This document shows, in pieces, positions 51,695-60,414 of a DNA stretch of 64,000 nucleotides (the first letter of the stretch is position 1; each line of letters begins with the position of its first letter). Source of the stretch: Streptomyces sp. H39-S7 (lineage in GTDB: Bacteria > Actinomycetota > Actinomycetes > Streptomycetales > Streptomycetaceae); the NCBI RefSeq assembly GCF_027158205.1, contig NZ_JAPVLU010000014.1, positions 41,911 through 105,910 on the forward strand, written 5' to 3'. The notes under the pieces are model-generated. The model saw only the letters and a program-made list of their open reading frames with translations. It had not been told where the DNA came from and searched no databases. The position numbers and the translations under genes were made by a program.

Positions 51695-53422
51695 TTACCG
51701 CCGGGGCCGGTGGGCTGGGGGCATGGGTGCCGTTGCCGGCCTGGGGGTCTGCGGAGTTGCTGCTCGGGCGGGCTTCCTCTGGGTCGGCTGGACGACGGCC
51801 GACGTGGTGGGGAGGTTGGCGTTGCGGCGGATGCGCCAGGTCAGGACATTGCTGGCGGATTCGGCCGCGGCGATCTCCCGCGCGCTGAATGCGTCTCGCA
51901 GTACGTCCACGGGTAGCTGGCCCTGGGCGGCTGCCTGGGCGAGCGTCGCCGCGAGCGCGCTCCAGCCGGGTTCGGCCAGCACGCGCGCCGCGAGGTCGGG
52001 GGGCAGGGCTTGGTGCACTGCCTGGGCGTGCTGGTTGCGTACCGCGGGTGGCAGCCGTTCACCGTGCAGGGTCAGGTTCGCCAGCGGCTTCGCGGAAACT
52101 GTGAGGTAGGTGGAGCGCAGTTGGTCGGCGGCGGCGCGGGTCGCGTTCGCCTGCTGGCGGTGGCCGTGGGCCTCGTGCCATCGGTAGGCCGCGATCACGA
52201 GCAGTACGAGGGTGCTCAGCACCATCGCGGTCGCATCGGCGTCTTTACCGCTTCCGAGGGCCGGTCCGCCGTCGAGCAGTGTCCGCGCTGCACCGCGTAG
52301 GGCGCGCAGTTGCTGGTCGGCGGCCCTGTCGTGGACGTAGGCCGCCTGCCCGTACGCCTTCGCGGCCTGCCGCAACTGGCGGCCCGTCGCGCCGAAGTGG
52401 ACCTGTGGGAGGACGTCGAGGATCTCCCCGAGGCCGGCACTGATCGCGGTCGCGGTCCGCTCGTCGGTCTCGTTCGCGGTGAGGGAGGTGATGACGTGCA
52501 GTGCCCGCTCGGCCGCATGGTCGGCCTTGTGGTGTGCGTCGGCAGCCCCGGTAACGGCGACGATGGTGGGCGTTGCTCCTGCGTGGAGGCGGGCGCGGAT
52601 CTTGGGCAGGGTCAGGTCCGGGCCCAGTTGGGTGCCGGGGAACCACAGGGGTTCGCCGTTGGCCTTGCGTTCGCCGGGCAGGGCGAAGGAGTAGCCCCTG
52701 GCGTCTCCGGAGGGCAGCCGGTGGATCTTCACGCGAACGCCGTGATCGGCGAGACGGGCGAGGAATTCTTCCTCGGTGACGGCTCCCGCGAGGGACTCGC
52801 GCACGGCGGAGCGCAGGGTCTGCCGAGAGGGTTCGGGCTTGCCCAGCCGCTTTGCCTTGTGCAGCTCCGCGCGGGTCGCCCGGCGAGGTGAGGTGCGCCT
52901 GCCGCTGGGGCTGCGGTCGACCTGACGCAGCCCAAAGTCCTTCTCAATGCTGCTGAGTTCGGTCATGACGCGGTGCCAGTCCCGGTGCAGGCGGGCGTGG
53001 GTGAGGTCGGCGCGGACGGTGGTGGCGACGATGTGGACGTGGTCGTCGGCATGGCGGACCACCACCCAGCGGCAGCCGTCGGGGTCTCCTGCCGGGGCGA
53101 TGCCGGAAGCCGCCAGTACGCGGCGGGCGACCTGTTCCCATTCGGCGTCGCTGAGGTGCCGGTCCTCGGGGGCCGCGCGCAGCGAGCAGTGCCACACGTG
53201 TTCCTTCGGGGAACGCTTGCCGGCCTGGACCACCCGCAGGTCCAGGATCTTGGCGAGCTGGTCCAGGGCCTGTTCGGGGTTGGTGGCGAGACCGGGGTCG
53301 GGCAGGAGTTCCTCGAAGCCTGCGACGGTGTGCTGGTGGGTGTGTTCGTCCGTGTCGCCGGGGCCGTAGACGTAGGCCAGGACACCGCGGGTGCGGTCGC
53401 CCCGGCTGATGCTGGCGATCAC
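51695..53422 (-). CDS. Relaxase (MOB-type mobilization nuclease)
   Basis: 575 residues. The N-terminal relaxase domain has a Tyr region (GVLAYVYGPGDTDEHTHQ) and the metal-binding three-His signature RHADDHVHIVATTV (about residues 122-136). The C-terminal half is helical, with one hydrophobic stretch (ATAMVLSTLVLLVIAAY), and probably anchors or oligomerizes. It overlaps mobC by 4 nt. It nicks oriT and pilots the strand during transfer. Confidence 0.9.
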   Translation of the reverse strand: MIASISRGDRTRGVLAYVYGPGDTDEHTHQHTVAGFEELLPDPGLATNPEQALDQLAKILDLRVVQAGKRSPKEHVWHCSLRAAPEDRHLSDAEWEQVARRVLAASGIAPAGDPDGCRWVVVRHADDHVHIVATTVRADLTHARLHRDWHRVMTELSSIEKDFGLRQVDRSPSGRRTSPRRATRAELHKAKRLGKPEPSRQTLRSAVRESLAGAVTEEEFLARLADHGVRVKIHRLPSGDARGYSFALPGERKANGEPLWFPGTQLGPDLTLPKIRARLHAGATPTIVAVTGAADAHHKADHAAERALHVITSLTANETDERTATAISAGLGEILDVLPQVHFGATGRQLRQAAKAYGQAAYVHDRAADQQLRALRGAARTLLDGGPALGSGKDADATAMVLSTLVLLVIAAYRWHEAHGHRQQANATRAAADQLRSTYLTVSAKPLANLTLHGERLPPAVRNQHAQAVHQALPPDLAARVLAEPGWSALAATLAQAAAQGQLPVDVLRDAFSAREIAAAESASNVLTWRIRRNANLPTTSAVVQPTQRKPARAATPQTPRPATAPMPPAHRPRR

Positions 53423-54147
53423 CCTCGCCCCCGGCGCTTGGCAATCCCGTGGGCGGCCTCGTCAAGGAGCGCCACCGCGCGGGGGAGGTCCTGGACGAGG
53501 AGGTGCCCCGCAGTTTCGAGGAACTGGGTGGCGGGGCTGGGCACGAGGGTGCCGCCGGTGTTGAGGTGCCGGGCTATCTGGTTGAGGTTGTTCCCCCAGG
53601 CGCTCAGCTCTGCGCGCGTCGAGGCCAACTCGTCGATCGCCGCATCCAACTGTTCGGTGCGCTGGACCGAGCCTGCGGTGGCGGTGGCTGTGCCAGGCGT
53701 GAGCGCGCGTCGTGCGACTAGGTGCGCGAGGGAGAGGCCGGCGGTGGCTGCCTGCTCGTCGAGCTGCTGCTTCTCGTGCTGGTCGAAACGGACGGTGACG
53801 CGGGACTTCTTCTTCTGTGCGGCATCGCGCTGGCGGCGCTTGGGCTTGCGACGTGCGGCAGCGGCAGCGGACGCGCGCACGACGGGCGGCTGCTGACAGG
53901 TGGCGGTGCGCTGCGAGGGGGGTTGCGGGTCCTGGTCGCGGCTGCCCTCGGCCGCGACCACCTCCAGGCCCGGCGCCCCCGCCGGACCATCCCCGCCCCC
54001 CTGGGCGGGGGCCTGCGCCTGCGAACGCCCGTAGGGCGGTCGCAGGCTCTTGCTGGCTCCGCATGTGGTGGGTACCGGTGCATCCGTAACTTCGACGCCG
54101 GAGTGGGGCACTGATGTGCTGGTGTTCCTGGAGTTGATCTCGCGCAT
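53419..54147 (-). CDS. MobC-like relaxosome accessory protein
   Basis: 242 residues from ATG at 54147 with AGGAG 7 nt upstream. A disordered N-terminal 100 residues precede a basic ribbon-helix-helix-like segment (SRVTVRFDQHEKQQLDEQA) and the MobC motif AWGNNLNQIARHLNTGG. It is expected to bind oriT, unwind it locally and recruit the relaxase. The candidate oriT lies just upstream. Confidence 0.87.
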   Translation of the reverse strand: MREINSRNTSTSVPHSGVEVTDAPVPTTCGASKSLRPPYGRSQAQAPAQGGGDGPAGAPGLEVVAAEGSRDQDPQPPSQRTATCQQPPVVRASAAAAARRKPKRRQRDAAQKKKSRVTVRFDQHEKQQLDEQAATAGLSLAHLVARRALTPGTATATAGSVQRTEQLDAAIDELASTRAELSAWGNNLNQIARHLNTGGTLVPSPATQFLETAGHLLVQDLPRAVALLDEAAHGIAKRRGRG

Positions 54148-54315
54148 GCTCGGCTCCTGAGTGTCGTGCTGAGGGAAATTTGCCGAGGTCGGACGACTCT
54201 GCGGCTGTCTGGGGCGGGACCGCTTTGCGACGGGGCGCCGAGGGCGTACGGCCTGGCGCGTGTCATGGGGTCGCCGCCGTCCTTGCGGACGGGGTGACCG
54301 GAGGAAGCACGGCGG

Positions 54316-54358
54316 GGTGGGTGGGGTGATCGGAACCCTTCCGATCACCCCACCCACC
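54316..54358. other. Perfect 20-bp inverted repeat, candidate oriT (or terminator)
   Basis: Arms GGTGGGTGGGGTGATCGGAA and its exact complement are separated by CCC. It lies upstream of mobC-relaxase, the usual place of oriT, and also just after the DUF2637 stop, where a terminator could be. No T-tract follows on either strand, which favours a protein-binding or nicking site. Confidence 0.6.
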
Positions 54359-54379
54359 GAGGACGGAGGCCGTCTGCGG

Positions 54380-55195
54380 TCAGTCGGCGGTGCTGCCCGG
54401 CGCCTCGTCTTCCTCTTCGCGCAGGCGGTTCATCAGCTCGGTGAGGCGTTCACCGCCGAGGGTGAGTCCGGCGTTGCGGACGGCGTCCCGAACGACCTTG
54501 CGCGAGCTCTTGCCCTCTTCAGCGGCTGCCCTCCGGGCCAGGACCATCAGCTCGCCCATCTCGGCGCCCGGCGGGCGACCGATGCGCCGGATGTCGGCAG
54601 GGAGCGGGAGAGGGAGTTCCGACGGGGTTGCGGTGAGGGGTAGTTGCTGAGCCTTCGTCGGGGTGTCAGTGGCGGCGGTGCGGAGCGGCTCGACGTGGGG
54701 CGCGTGTGGTGGACCGCTGTCCTGTTCGGAAGGCCGGCTCTCCTGCTCGGGCGTTCCGGCTGGGTGGCGGGCGATGAGGATGTAGAGGTGGACCGCTCCG
54801 GCCAGGGCGAGCGGGGCCAGGACGGACAGGGTGCCGACCGTGGTGTCGCCGAGCCGCAATCCGGAGACCGGGTGGTGCTGTTGGTTGATCCGGACGGCGT
54901 GGAGGGCGTTGGCCCAGATGCTTGCGGCTGTCGCGGAGCCGAAGAGGGTCCAGACGTATAGGCGGGCGGCGAAGGGGGCGGTGCGCAGGACCAGCAGGGC
55001 GCGGACGCCGTAGGAGATGAAGCCGTCGATCACTAGCGGAAAGAGGTAGGTCAGGATTCCGCGGACGTGGATGGCTACGGCCATCTGCTGGAGGGCGTCG
55101 CAGGACAGGGCGCATCCGGCGGCGCCGAGGGCGAAGATCGCGGCACGGTCCCAGCCCTGGATGCGGGCAGGCGGTGGCGCGGTGGCGGTGGGCAT
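54380..55195 (-). CDS. DUF2637 membrane protein with C-terminal DNA-binding-like region
   Basis: 271 residues from ATG at 55195. Four hydrophobic segments in the N-terminal 150 residues (AAIFALGAAGCALSC, TYLFPLVIDGFISYGV, VWTLFGSATAASIWA, VLAPLALAGAVHLYIL) match DUF2637. These proteins are common in actinobacterial integrative elements, where they are thought to aid plasmid spread. The C-terminal 80 residues are charged and include a GRPPGAEMGELMVLARRA helix-turn-helix-like part. Confidence 0.85.
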   Translation of the reverse strand: MPTATAPPPARIQGWDRAAIFALGAAGCALSCDALQQMAVAIHVRGILTYLFPLVIDGFISYGVRALLVLRTAPFAARLYVWTLFGSATAASIWANALHAVRINQQHHPVSGLRLGDTTVGTLSVLAPLALAGAVHLYILIARHPAGTPEQESRPSEQDSGPPHAPHVEPLRTAATDTPTKAQQLPLTATPSELPLPLPADIRRIGRPPGAEMGELMVLARRAAAEEGKSSRKVVRDAVRNAGLTLGGERLTELMNRLREEEDEAPGSTAD

Positions 55196-55290
55196 GTGGG
55201 GTCTCCGATCGCCCTCCGGGCGCACAGGGGTCAGCGCGGGCGCGGCCCGGAGGGTGGTGGGGCAGGTGATGGGCAGAGGCGGACGGCTGG

Positions 55291-55686
55291 TTAGGCGGTG
55301 TGCCTTCTGCGGTCGGGGCCGGTCAGGACGGCCCGTTCGGTCATCTCGGCCAGGCGGGAGGCGATGCGGTCGCCGAGGATCGTGCGGATCTCGCGGATCG
55401 GGATGTTGGTCGTGAAGAGCGTCGGCAGGAGCTGCTCGTAGCGGTGGTTGATGAGCCGGTACGTCAGCTCTTCGGTCCACTCGCTGGTTTTGGCCGCGCC
55501 CAGGTCGTCGATCATGAGGAGCGGGCAGCGGGACAGGTCACGCATCTCCCGTTCGCTGTCGTGGCCTTGGCGGGGCCGCTGGGCGGCGTACAGGTCGGCG
55601 GCGGTGATCGACTGCCACCGCAGGCGCACACCGGCCTGTACGAGGCCACGTACGGCTCCGTATGCCTGGTGGGTCTTGCCGGTGCC
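55291..55686 (-). pseudogene. DnaC/IstB-like ATPase, 3' part (split by transposon)
   Basis: 131 codons from the second half of the P-loop (GTGKT) to the stop, including LLMIDDLGAAKTSEW (Walker B) and the sensor TTNIPIREI. The first half lies at 60085-60414 beyond the Tn554-like element. Joining 60085 to 55686 restores an in-frame 241-residue protein with P-loop GPTGTGKT. It probably served as helicase loader for the element's replication. Confidence 0.88.
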
Positions 55687-55690
55687 GCCC

Positions 55691-55702
55691 GTTATCAACG
55701 GG
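55691..55702 (+). repeat. Left terminal repeat of Tn554-like element
   Basis: GTTATCAACGGG, exact inverse of the right end at 60073-60084. Confidence 0.75.
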
Positions 55703-55814
55703 TCGTGCGGCGCGAGTGGATGACATGCCTGGTCAGAACGTCGATGCGATCTGTTCGTCGTGGACTGACGACGCTGCGGCCCAGGGTGTCGGTCTCGGGT
55801 GGTAGACATGGGTT

Positions 55815-56186
55815 ATGGCGACGTTCATGGTGCTTGTCGACGGTCAAGCGGGTGGCTGGGGCGTCGACCGCGAGGCTCTGACGGTTGCGATCCGAGACGG
55901 ATGGGCTGGAGTCGAGATGGATTCGGCTCGCCGCAGCGAGGCACGGAGCTTCTGCTGGTCCTTCGAGTCGGAGGACGGTCCGGGTGAGGCGTATCTGCAT
56001 GAGGACGGCACTTGCCTGTATCTCGACTCGTCGGAGTCTGACGCGGTGCGCTTGGCGGTTGTGTTCCGCAGGCTCACTCCGGAGGGCCTTGACCTGGTGT
56101 TCTGCGATGAGGGATATAACTTCGACGTCCGGCTCCGGTCGGACGTGTCGGACGCCGAGTTGATCGAGTTGATGGCCGCGGACTGA
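55815..56186 (+). CDS. Passenger gene of the Tn554-like element, unknown function
   Basis: 123 residues, acidic, no family recognised. It is on the opposite strand from the transposase genes and fills the space between the left end and tnpC. Features include GWGVDREALTVAIRDGW and a C-terminal VSDAELIELMAAD helix. The ribosome-binding site is weak; an internal ATG at 55827 is possible. Small acidic proteins of this kind are sometimes immunity proteins, but there is no specific evidence. Confidence 0.65.
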   Translation: MATFMVLVDGQAGGWGVDREALTVAIRDGWAGVEMDSARRSEARSFCWSFESEDGPGEAYLHEDGTCLYLDSSESDAVRLAVVFRRLTPEGLDLVFCDEGYNFDVRLRSDVSDAELIELMAAD

Positions 56187-56188
56187 TC

Positions 56189-56632
56189 TCAACAGGATCC
56201 GATGGTCTGGGTTTGTGGCGGGACGTCGCCGCCGCGTCGGGCGAGTTCGCGTCGGAGGTCGAGGTTTTCGCCGTGGGCCTGTTCGAGTGCGTCCCGCAGG
56301 GCCTGTACCTCTTCTCGGTGCTGCCTCTTCAGGCGGGTGATCTGACTGGTCAGCGCGAGGACGAGGGTGTTCTGCTCGTCAGCCGCAGGTGCCGGTGCAG
56401 GGATGGGCAGGGCCTGGGCTCGGAGATGTTCGATGCGACCGCGCAGGTCGGGGTGGTTGTAGAGGAAGGCGTGGGAGACGCCGGCCTCGCGTTGGACGGC
56501 CTGGAACGTGATCGGCTCGCCGCGTTTGACCAGGGTGCGGATCGCCTTCTCCGTCGCTTCCGTCTTGGCCTGGGACTTCGCCTTCGCGGCGGCGGCGAGG
56601 GTCTGGGTCCGCTGGGTGCGGGTGTCGGTCAT
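56189..56632 (-). CDS. TnpC-like DUF6262 protein of Tn554-like element
   Basis: 147 residues from ATG at 56632. A basic N-terminus (KAIRTLVKRGEPITFQAVQREAGVS, shown here as its helix-turn-helix-like core PITFQAVQREAGVSHAFLY) precedes a coiled coil (LTSQITRLKRQHREEVQAL). This matches the DUF6262/TnpC accessory factor that follows two tyrosine recombinases. Start overlaps the tnpB stop. Confidence 0.82.
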   Translation of the reverse strand: MTDTRTQRTQTLAAAAKAKSQAKTEATEKAIRTLVKRGEPITFQAVQREAGVSHAFLYNHPDLRGRIEHLRAQALPIPAPAPAADEQNTLVLALTSQITRLKRQHREEVQALRDALEQAHGENLDLRRELARRGGDVPPQTQTIGSC

Positions 56633-58788
56633 GGCCGGGTCCTTCGGTGGCGGTCGAGGTCGAGGGTGAGCGGGACGGGTCCGGTGGGGGCGGTGCCGCA
56701 GCCGGCGCCTTGAACTGCCCGGCCAGGTTTGTCGCGGATGGTGTCCAGCAGCTTTGCGAGGGCCGCGTGCTCGGCCCGCCGTTGCAGGAGCCAGACGTTG
56801 TCCTCGGGCATCGGGCGGCCGTGACGCTCCTGAAAGGCGCAGGTGCTGCGGTCGATCAGTGCTGCGGTTTCGGTCAACTGCCTTTCCAGGGCGGGTTGGT
56901 GGGAGGCGTCGGTGACGAAGACCGAGCAGGTCAGGCAGGCGTTTCCCTTGTCGCAGGTCTGCATCGGCGGCAGCATGCACCAGCCGTGGGGCAGGAACCG
57001 GTCCGCGCGGTTGAACAGGTGGAGGCTGTCGTGGTCGTCGCGGGAGAAGACGATGTGGGTGCCGTCCGCCCGCAGCTTGGCGGTGGCCAGGAATGCCTGC
57101 TCGGCGTGTTCCTGGCGGGCGGCGACGTAGTGCATCGACATCGACGGGGTGGCATGCCCGGCATAGCGCATCAACACGTGGACGGGCAGGCCGAGTTCGG
57201 CGAGCCGGGTCAGCTTGGTGTGGCGGAAGCGGTGGGTGTGACTCAGCCCGACCGGCTTGCCCTTGCTGTCGGTGATCTTCACGGTCTTGCTGAACTCGCG
57301 GAGCATCCAGCTGTAGGTGCCCGAGGGGTAGGGTTTGTCGCCCTGGCGGTTGCCGGTCCGCTGCATGAAGAGGTGGCGTGGGGTGATGCCGGGGAAGCGG
57401 TCGTGGATCCACTGCCGCTGTTCGTTGATGACCGCGACGACCTCGCGGTCGACGAGGATGTTGTCCGGCGCGATATCGATCTTGCTCTGTGCGTAGTGGA
57501 AGCGGGCGATCTCCTCGCCCTCGGCGGCGTCGACCGGCCGGTCGGGGACCGGGGAGAGGCAGTCGAAACGGCAGGTGCGGATCTCGCTGGCCCGCCGGCC
57601 GGTGAGGATCTGCAGCAGGATCATGCGCATGGCCTGCGGGTCGTCCATGCCCCGGGCGGTGGCCTGCTGTCCGTCACCACGCGTGACCGCCATCTCTTCC
57701 GTGCGGCTCAGGCCGAGCAGGGGCAGGGCGGCGGGGATCTGCGCGAGTGCGTGGTCGTCGACGTAGTGCTCGTCGTTGAGTTCGCGCTGGTGCGGGATGC
57801 GGGAGACCTGGCGGAACCAGCCGGCCGCGTGCGCGTCGGTGACGCGCGACCACGGGTGCGTCCCCAGGACCTGGCGGGCCTCGGCGGGGTTGGCCGCGAT
57901 GAACGCGAACAGCTCGGCGACGGCCCGCAGGTCGTCGTTGACCAGCCGGGGATGGACGGGCTTGTGGGCGAATCGTTGCTCGGACCGGCGAAGAAGCCGG
58001 TTGGTGGGGTCGGTGTCCCAGCGGCGGAAGGCGGCGGCCAGCTGGACCGCATGGGCGGGATCACCCAGGACGTCCAGCGGGTCGGTGAAGGTCGTCGACA
58101 GCCACCGGTCGAAGCGGACCAGGCAGCGGATTCGCTCCTGGCTCACCGTGGACCAGCGCAGGACTCCCGCTTCGAGCTGGGTGCCGAGCCACCACTTCAC
58201 CGCCTCCCGCAGCCACCCCTGGCCGATCGTGGAGGGTGAACAGCCGTAGTGGGCCTGGGGCTCGTGCTCCGCGAGCGGAATGCGCGGGTCGCATCTGGGG
58301 TGCCACTCATCCAGCGTCCACCAGGGCTTGTCGGTGCAGCGGACGAGCAGGGCGAGGCGGGAGAAACGGAAGATGACCCGCAGCCGGGCGATGCTGCCGT
58401 GCGGCGGGAGCCGGCCCCAGCGGGTGGCATAGAACCACCGCTGCAGGGCGGCGGCCGTCTCCCAGTCCATGGCGCGGACCGAGGCCGGGAAGGGGTGCCT
58501 CTCGCGGATCGCCCGTCGCAGGATGTTCGCGAACTGGTTGGTGCCCAGCACCGACGAGCGGGTCCCGTCCATCGCCTGCCAGTGCGCCATCCAGGCCAGT
58601 TCGGCGGCGATCAGGTCGGGCAGACCGGTCAGGTCGATGCGGCGGTCGCCGTTCTCGGTGATCTTCTCCCAGTCCTCGATGCCGTCACCGATGACCGGCC
58701 CCTTCCACGGCCCGGGCAGATCAGACCACAGCCGCCAGATCGGATCCTCGCTGCCGGCGGCGTGCAGACGGCGCTGTTCACCGGCCAT
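56629..58788 (-). CDS. TnpB-like tyrosine recombinase of Tn554-like element
   Basis: 719 residues. The C-terminal catalytic domain shows LTGRRASEIR (first Arg), HTHRFRHTKLTRL (H-x-x-R), GHATPSMSMHY (His and Tyr). The long N-terminal region is typical of TnpB in this family. A Cys-rich patch (CDKGNACLTCSVF) follows the Tyr and may bind a metal. It overlaps tnpA by 11 nt. Confidence 0.9.
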   Translation of the reverse strand: MAGEQRRLHAAGSEDPIWRLWSDLPGPWKGPVIGDGIEDWEKITENGDRRIDLTGLPDLIAAELAWMAHWQAMDGTRSSVLGTNQFANILRRAIRERHPFPASVRAMDWETAAALQRWFYATRWGRLPPHGSIARLRVIFRFSRLALLVRCTDKPWWTLDEWHPRCDPRIPLAEHEPQAHYGCSPSTIGQGWLREAVKWWLGTQLEAGVLRWSTVSQERIRCLVRFDRWLSTTFTDPLDVLGDPAHAVQLAAAFRRWDTDPTNRLLRRSEQRFAHKPVHPRLVNDDLRAVAELFAFIAANPAEARQVLGTHPWSRVTDAHAAGWFRQVSRIPHQRELNDEHYVDDHALAQIPAALPLLGLSRTEEMAVTRGDGQQATARGMDDPQAMRMILLQILTGRRASEIRTCRFDCLSPVPDRPVDAAEGEEIARFHYAQSKIDIAPDNILVDREVVAVINEQRQWIHDRFPGITPRHLFMQRTGNRQGDKPYPSGTYSWMLREFSKTVKITDSKGKPVGLSHTHRFRHTKLTRLAELGLPVHVLMRYAGHATPSMSMHYVAARQEHAEQAFLATAKLRADGTHIVFSRDDHDSLHLFNRADRFLPHGWCMLPPMQTCDKGNACLTCSVFVTDASHQPALERQLTETAALIDRSTCAFQERHGRPMPEDNVWLLQRRAEHAALAKLLDTIRDKPGRAVQGAGCGTAPTGPVPLTLDLDRHRRTRP

Positions 58789-60007
58789 CGGTCACCTGCC
58801 AGGAGGAGACGTACGACTTCCAGTTCGCCGCGGCCCGCAGTGCCTCATCCTCCCGGACCCAGCCATAGAGGTCGAGCGTGGTCTGCACATGTGCATGTCC
58901 AAGTCGCCGGGAGACCACCCACTCCGGGGTCCCGGCCAGCAACAACGCGGTCGCGTGAGAATGCCGGAACCAATGCGGCGTCCAGGAAGCGGGACCAGCG
59001 CCCTTCCTTCGCAGGGCGGCGGTCTTGTCCCGCACCGTTCCTTCCCGCAGGGCGGCCAGCAGCGGCGGCCGGGTCAGGTTCACCAGCAGCGGCGAGTCGG
59101 TACGAATCTCGATGCCCAACTCGGCGGCCCGGCAGGCGAGATGGGTGAGGTAGTCGGCGAAGAGCTTCTCCAGATCGGTGCCAACGTAGACCCGCCGGGG
59201 GCGCATCATCTTCACCCTCGCCCCGTTCGGGTTGTCCTCGCGGGGGACGATCTCGATATAGGGGGTGCTGCCGCGGCCCATGACGAAGTCGCCGATCCGC
59301 AGCCCCAGGGCCTCTCCCAGGCGCATCCCGCTCTCCGCCAGCAGCGCGAACAGCAGCCGGTCGCGCAGGTTGCCCGTCCACTCGCCGACCGAGGCGTCCG
59401 GCATCGCGCAGCCGTCCAGGATCGCTTGGATCTCTCCCGGCAGCAGCAGGGGCGGCCGTCCGCGATGCCGGTGGCGGCGGACCCTGACCAGCGAGGACGG
59501 GCCCGGGGCGGTGCGGGCATCCAGGTGCGCGAGCAGGCCACGGGCCGCAGCTCTGCGTGGCGCCCCACGCATCAGCCGTCCCGCGACCGGGACGGAGAAG
59601 ACCGCCTCCTGCCAGCGATAGAAGGAGATCAGCGCGGCCAGCCTCGCCTCCAACGTCTCCGGCGCGGGCGCGTCTTCGGGCTCGACCAGGGCGTGCTCGA
59701 CGGTGCGGCCGTTGCGCAACCAGGACAGGAACCCGGCGACGGCCGGGACCCCGAGATCCCTCCACTTCGCGGCCTCGTCGCGCTGTTCGAGGAACGTCCA
59801 CCACTGGGCCAACGACGTGGCATAACCGCGGACGGTGTTCGGCGACCACAAGAACCGGTGGGCCTCCAACCACTCCTCGACCGGGGCGACTGTCCGGTAC
59901 TTCTCATCGATCACGGTCCATGTCCGCTGCCCGCTGGCGGGCTGGACAGCCAGGCTGTGTGCCACTGATGCCGTTCCGTCTCGTTGAAGAACTCCCGTTG
60001 ATAGCAA
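58778..60007 (-). CDS. TnpA-like tyrosine recombinase of Tn554-like element
   Basis: 409 residues. SAM-like N-terminal core-binding domain, then ESGMRLGEALGLRIGD (Arg), HWFRHSHATALL (H-x-x-R), LGHAHVQTTLDLYG (His and Tyr). It is the first gene of the tnpABC operon. The two recombinases act together in precise insertion and excision of Tn554-type elements. Confidence 0.9.
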   Translation of the reverse strand: MLSTGVLQRDGTASVAHSLAVQPASGQRTWTVIDEKYRTVAPVEEWLEAHRFLWSPNTVRGYATSLAQWWTFLEQRDEAAKWRDLGVPAVAGFLSWLRNGRTVEHALVEPEDAPAPETLEARLAALISFYRWQEAVFSVPVAGRLMRGAPRRAAARGLLAHLDARTAPGPSSLVRVRRHRHRGRPPLLLPGEIQAILDGCAMPDASVGEWTGNLRDRLLFALLAESGMRLGEALGLRIGDFVMGRGSTPYIEIVPREDNPNGARVKMMRPRRVYVGTDLEKLFADYLTHLACRAAELGIEIRTDSPLLVNLTRPPLLAALREGTVRDKTAALRRKGAGPASWTPHWFRHSHATALLLAGTPEWVVSRRLGHAHVQTTLDLYGWVREDEALRAAANWKSYVSSWQVTDGR

Positions 60008-60072
60008 TGCATCAACGACACAGAACGCTCACAGTGACGCTCGTCGAAGACATAGAAGAAGGGGACTCAAGC

Positions 60073-60084
60073 CCCGTTGATAAC
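60073..60084 (-). repeat. Right terminal repeat of Tn554-like element
   Basis: CCCGTTGATAAC on the plus strand, exact inverse of 55691-55702; abuts the Thr codon of the split P-loop. Confidence 0.75.
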
Positions 60085-60414
60085 GGTGGGGCCTGCGATC
60101 AGCAGCGACGGGCCGGTGGCGATGCCCGGTGCGCCACCAGGTCCCGGCCTGGCGGCCAGGGTGACGTGCCGGACCCAGGTGGCGACCTCGGGGTGGTCCG
60201 CCGTGGCCTGGCGGTAGCGCGGCGGGATGCGGCGCTCGGCCAGTTCCAGCGCGGCCGGTTGTCCATCGGAACCTTCACCGGGTCCCTCGGCTTCCAACCG
60301 GTTGGGGTCGAGCCCGCGCGTGGCCAGGAGGCGCTGCATGCGGGCATGCAGGGCAGTGCCGGCCTGTTGGGGGTCGCGGTCGGGCTGCTGGCGGGGTTGG
60401 TGGCGGCGGATCAC
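60085..60414 (-). pseudogene. DnaC/IstB-like ATPase, 5' part (split by transposon)
   Basis: 110 codons from GTG at 60414, which overlaps the replication gene stop (GTGA). It includes the helical N-terminus (MQRLLATRGLDPNRLEAE) and ends SLLIAGPT, the start of the P-loop. In the present sequence the frame runs a few codons into the transposon (VINGA) and stops. Non-functional unless the transposon excises. Confidence 0.88.

Larger units (their letters stand above)
55687..60084 (-). mobile_element. Tn554-like transposon inserted in the DnaC-like gene
   Basis: About 4.4 kb containing tnpA, tnpB, tnpC and one passenger gene. The ends carry the same 12-mer in opposite orientation: GTTATCAACGGG at 55691-55702 and its complement at 60073-60084. 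Four extra nt (55687-55690) remain at one end, as Tn554-type elements leave variable core bases. The insertion splits the P-loop codons of the ATPase gene between GPT and GTGKT. Confidence 0.85.

Noticed and set aside
55815..56186. Immunity protein call for the transposon passenger
   Set aside because: No toxin partner in the element and no recognised family; left as unknown.
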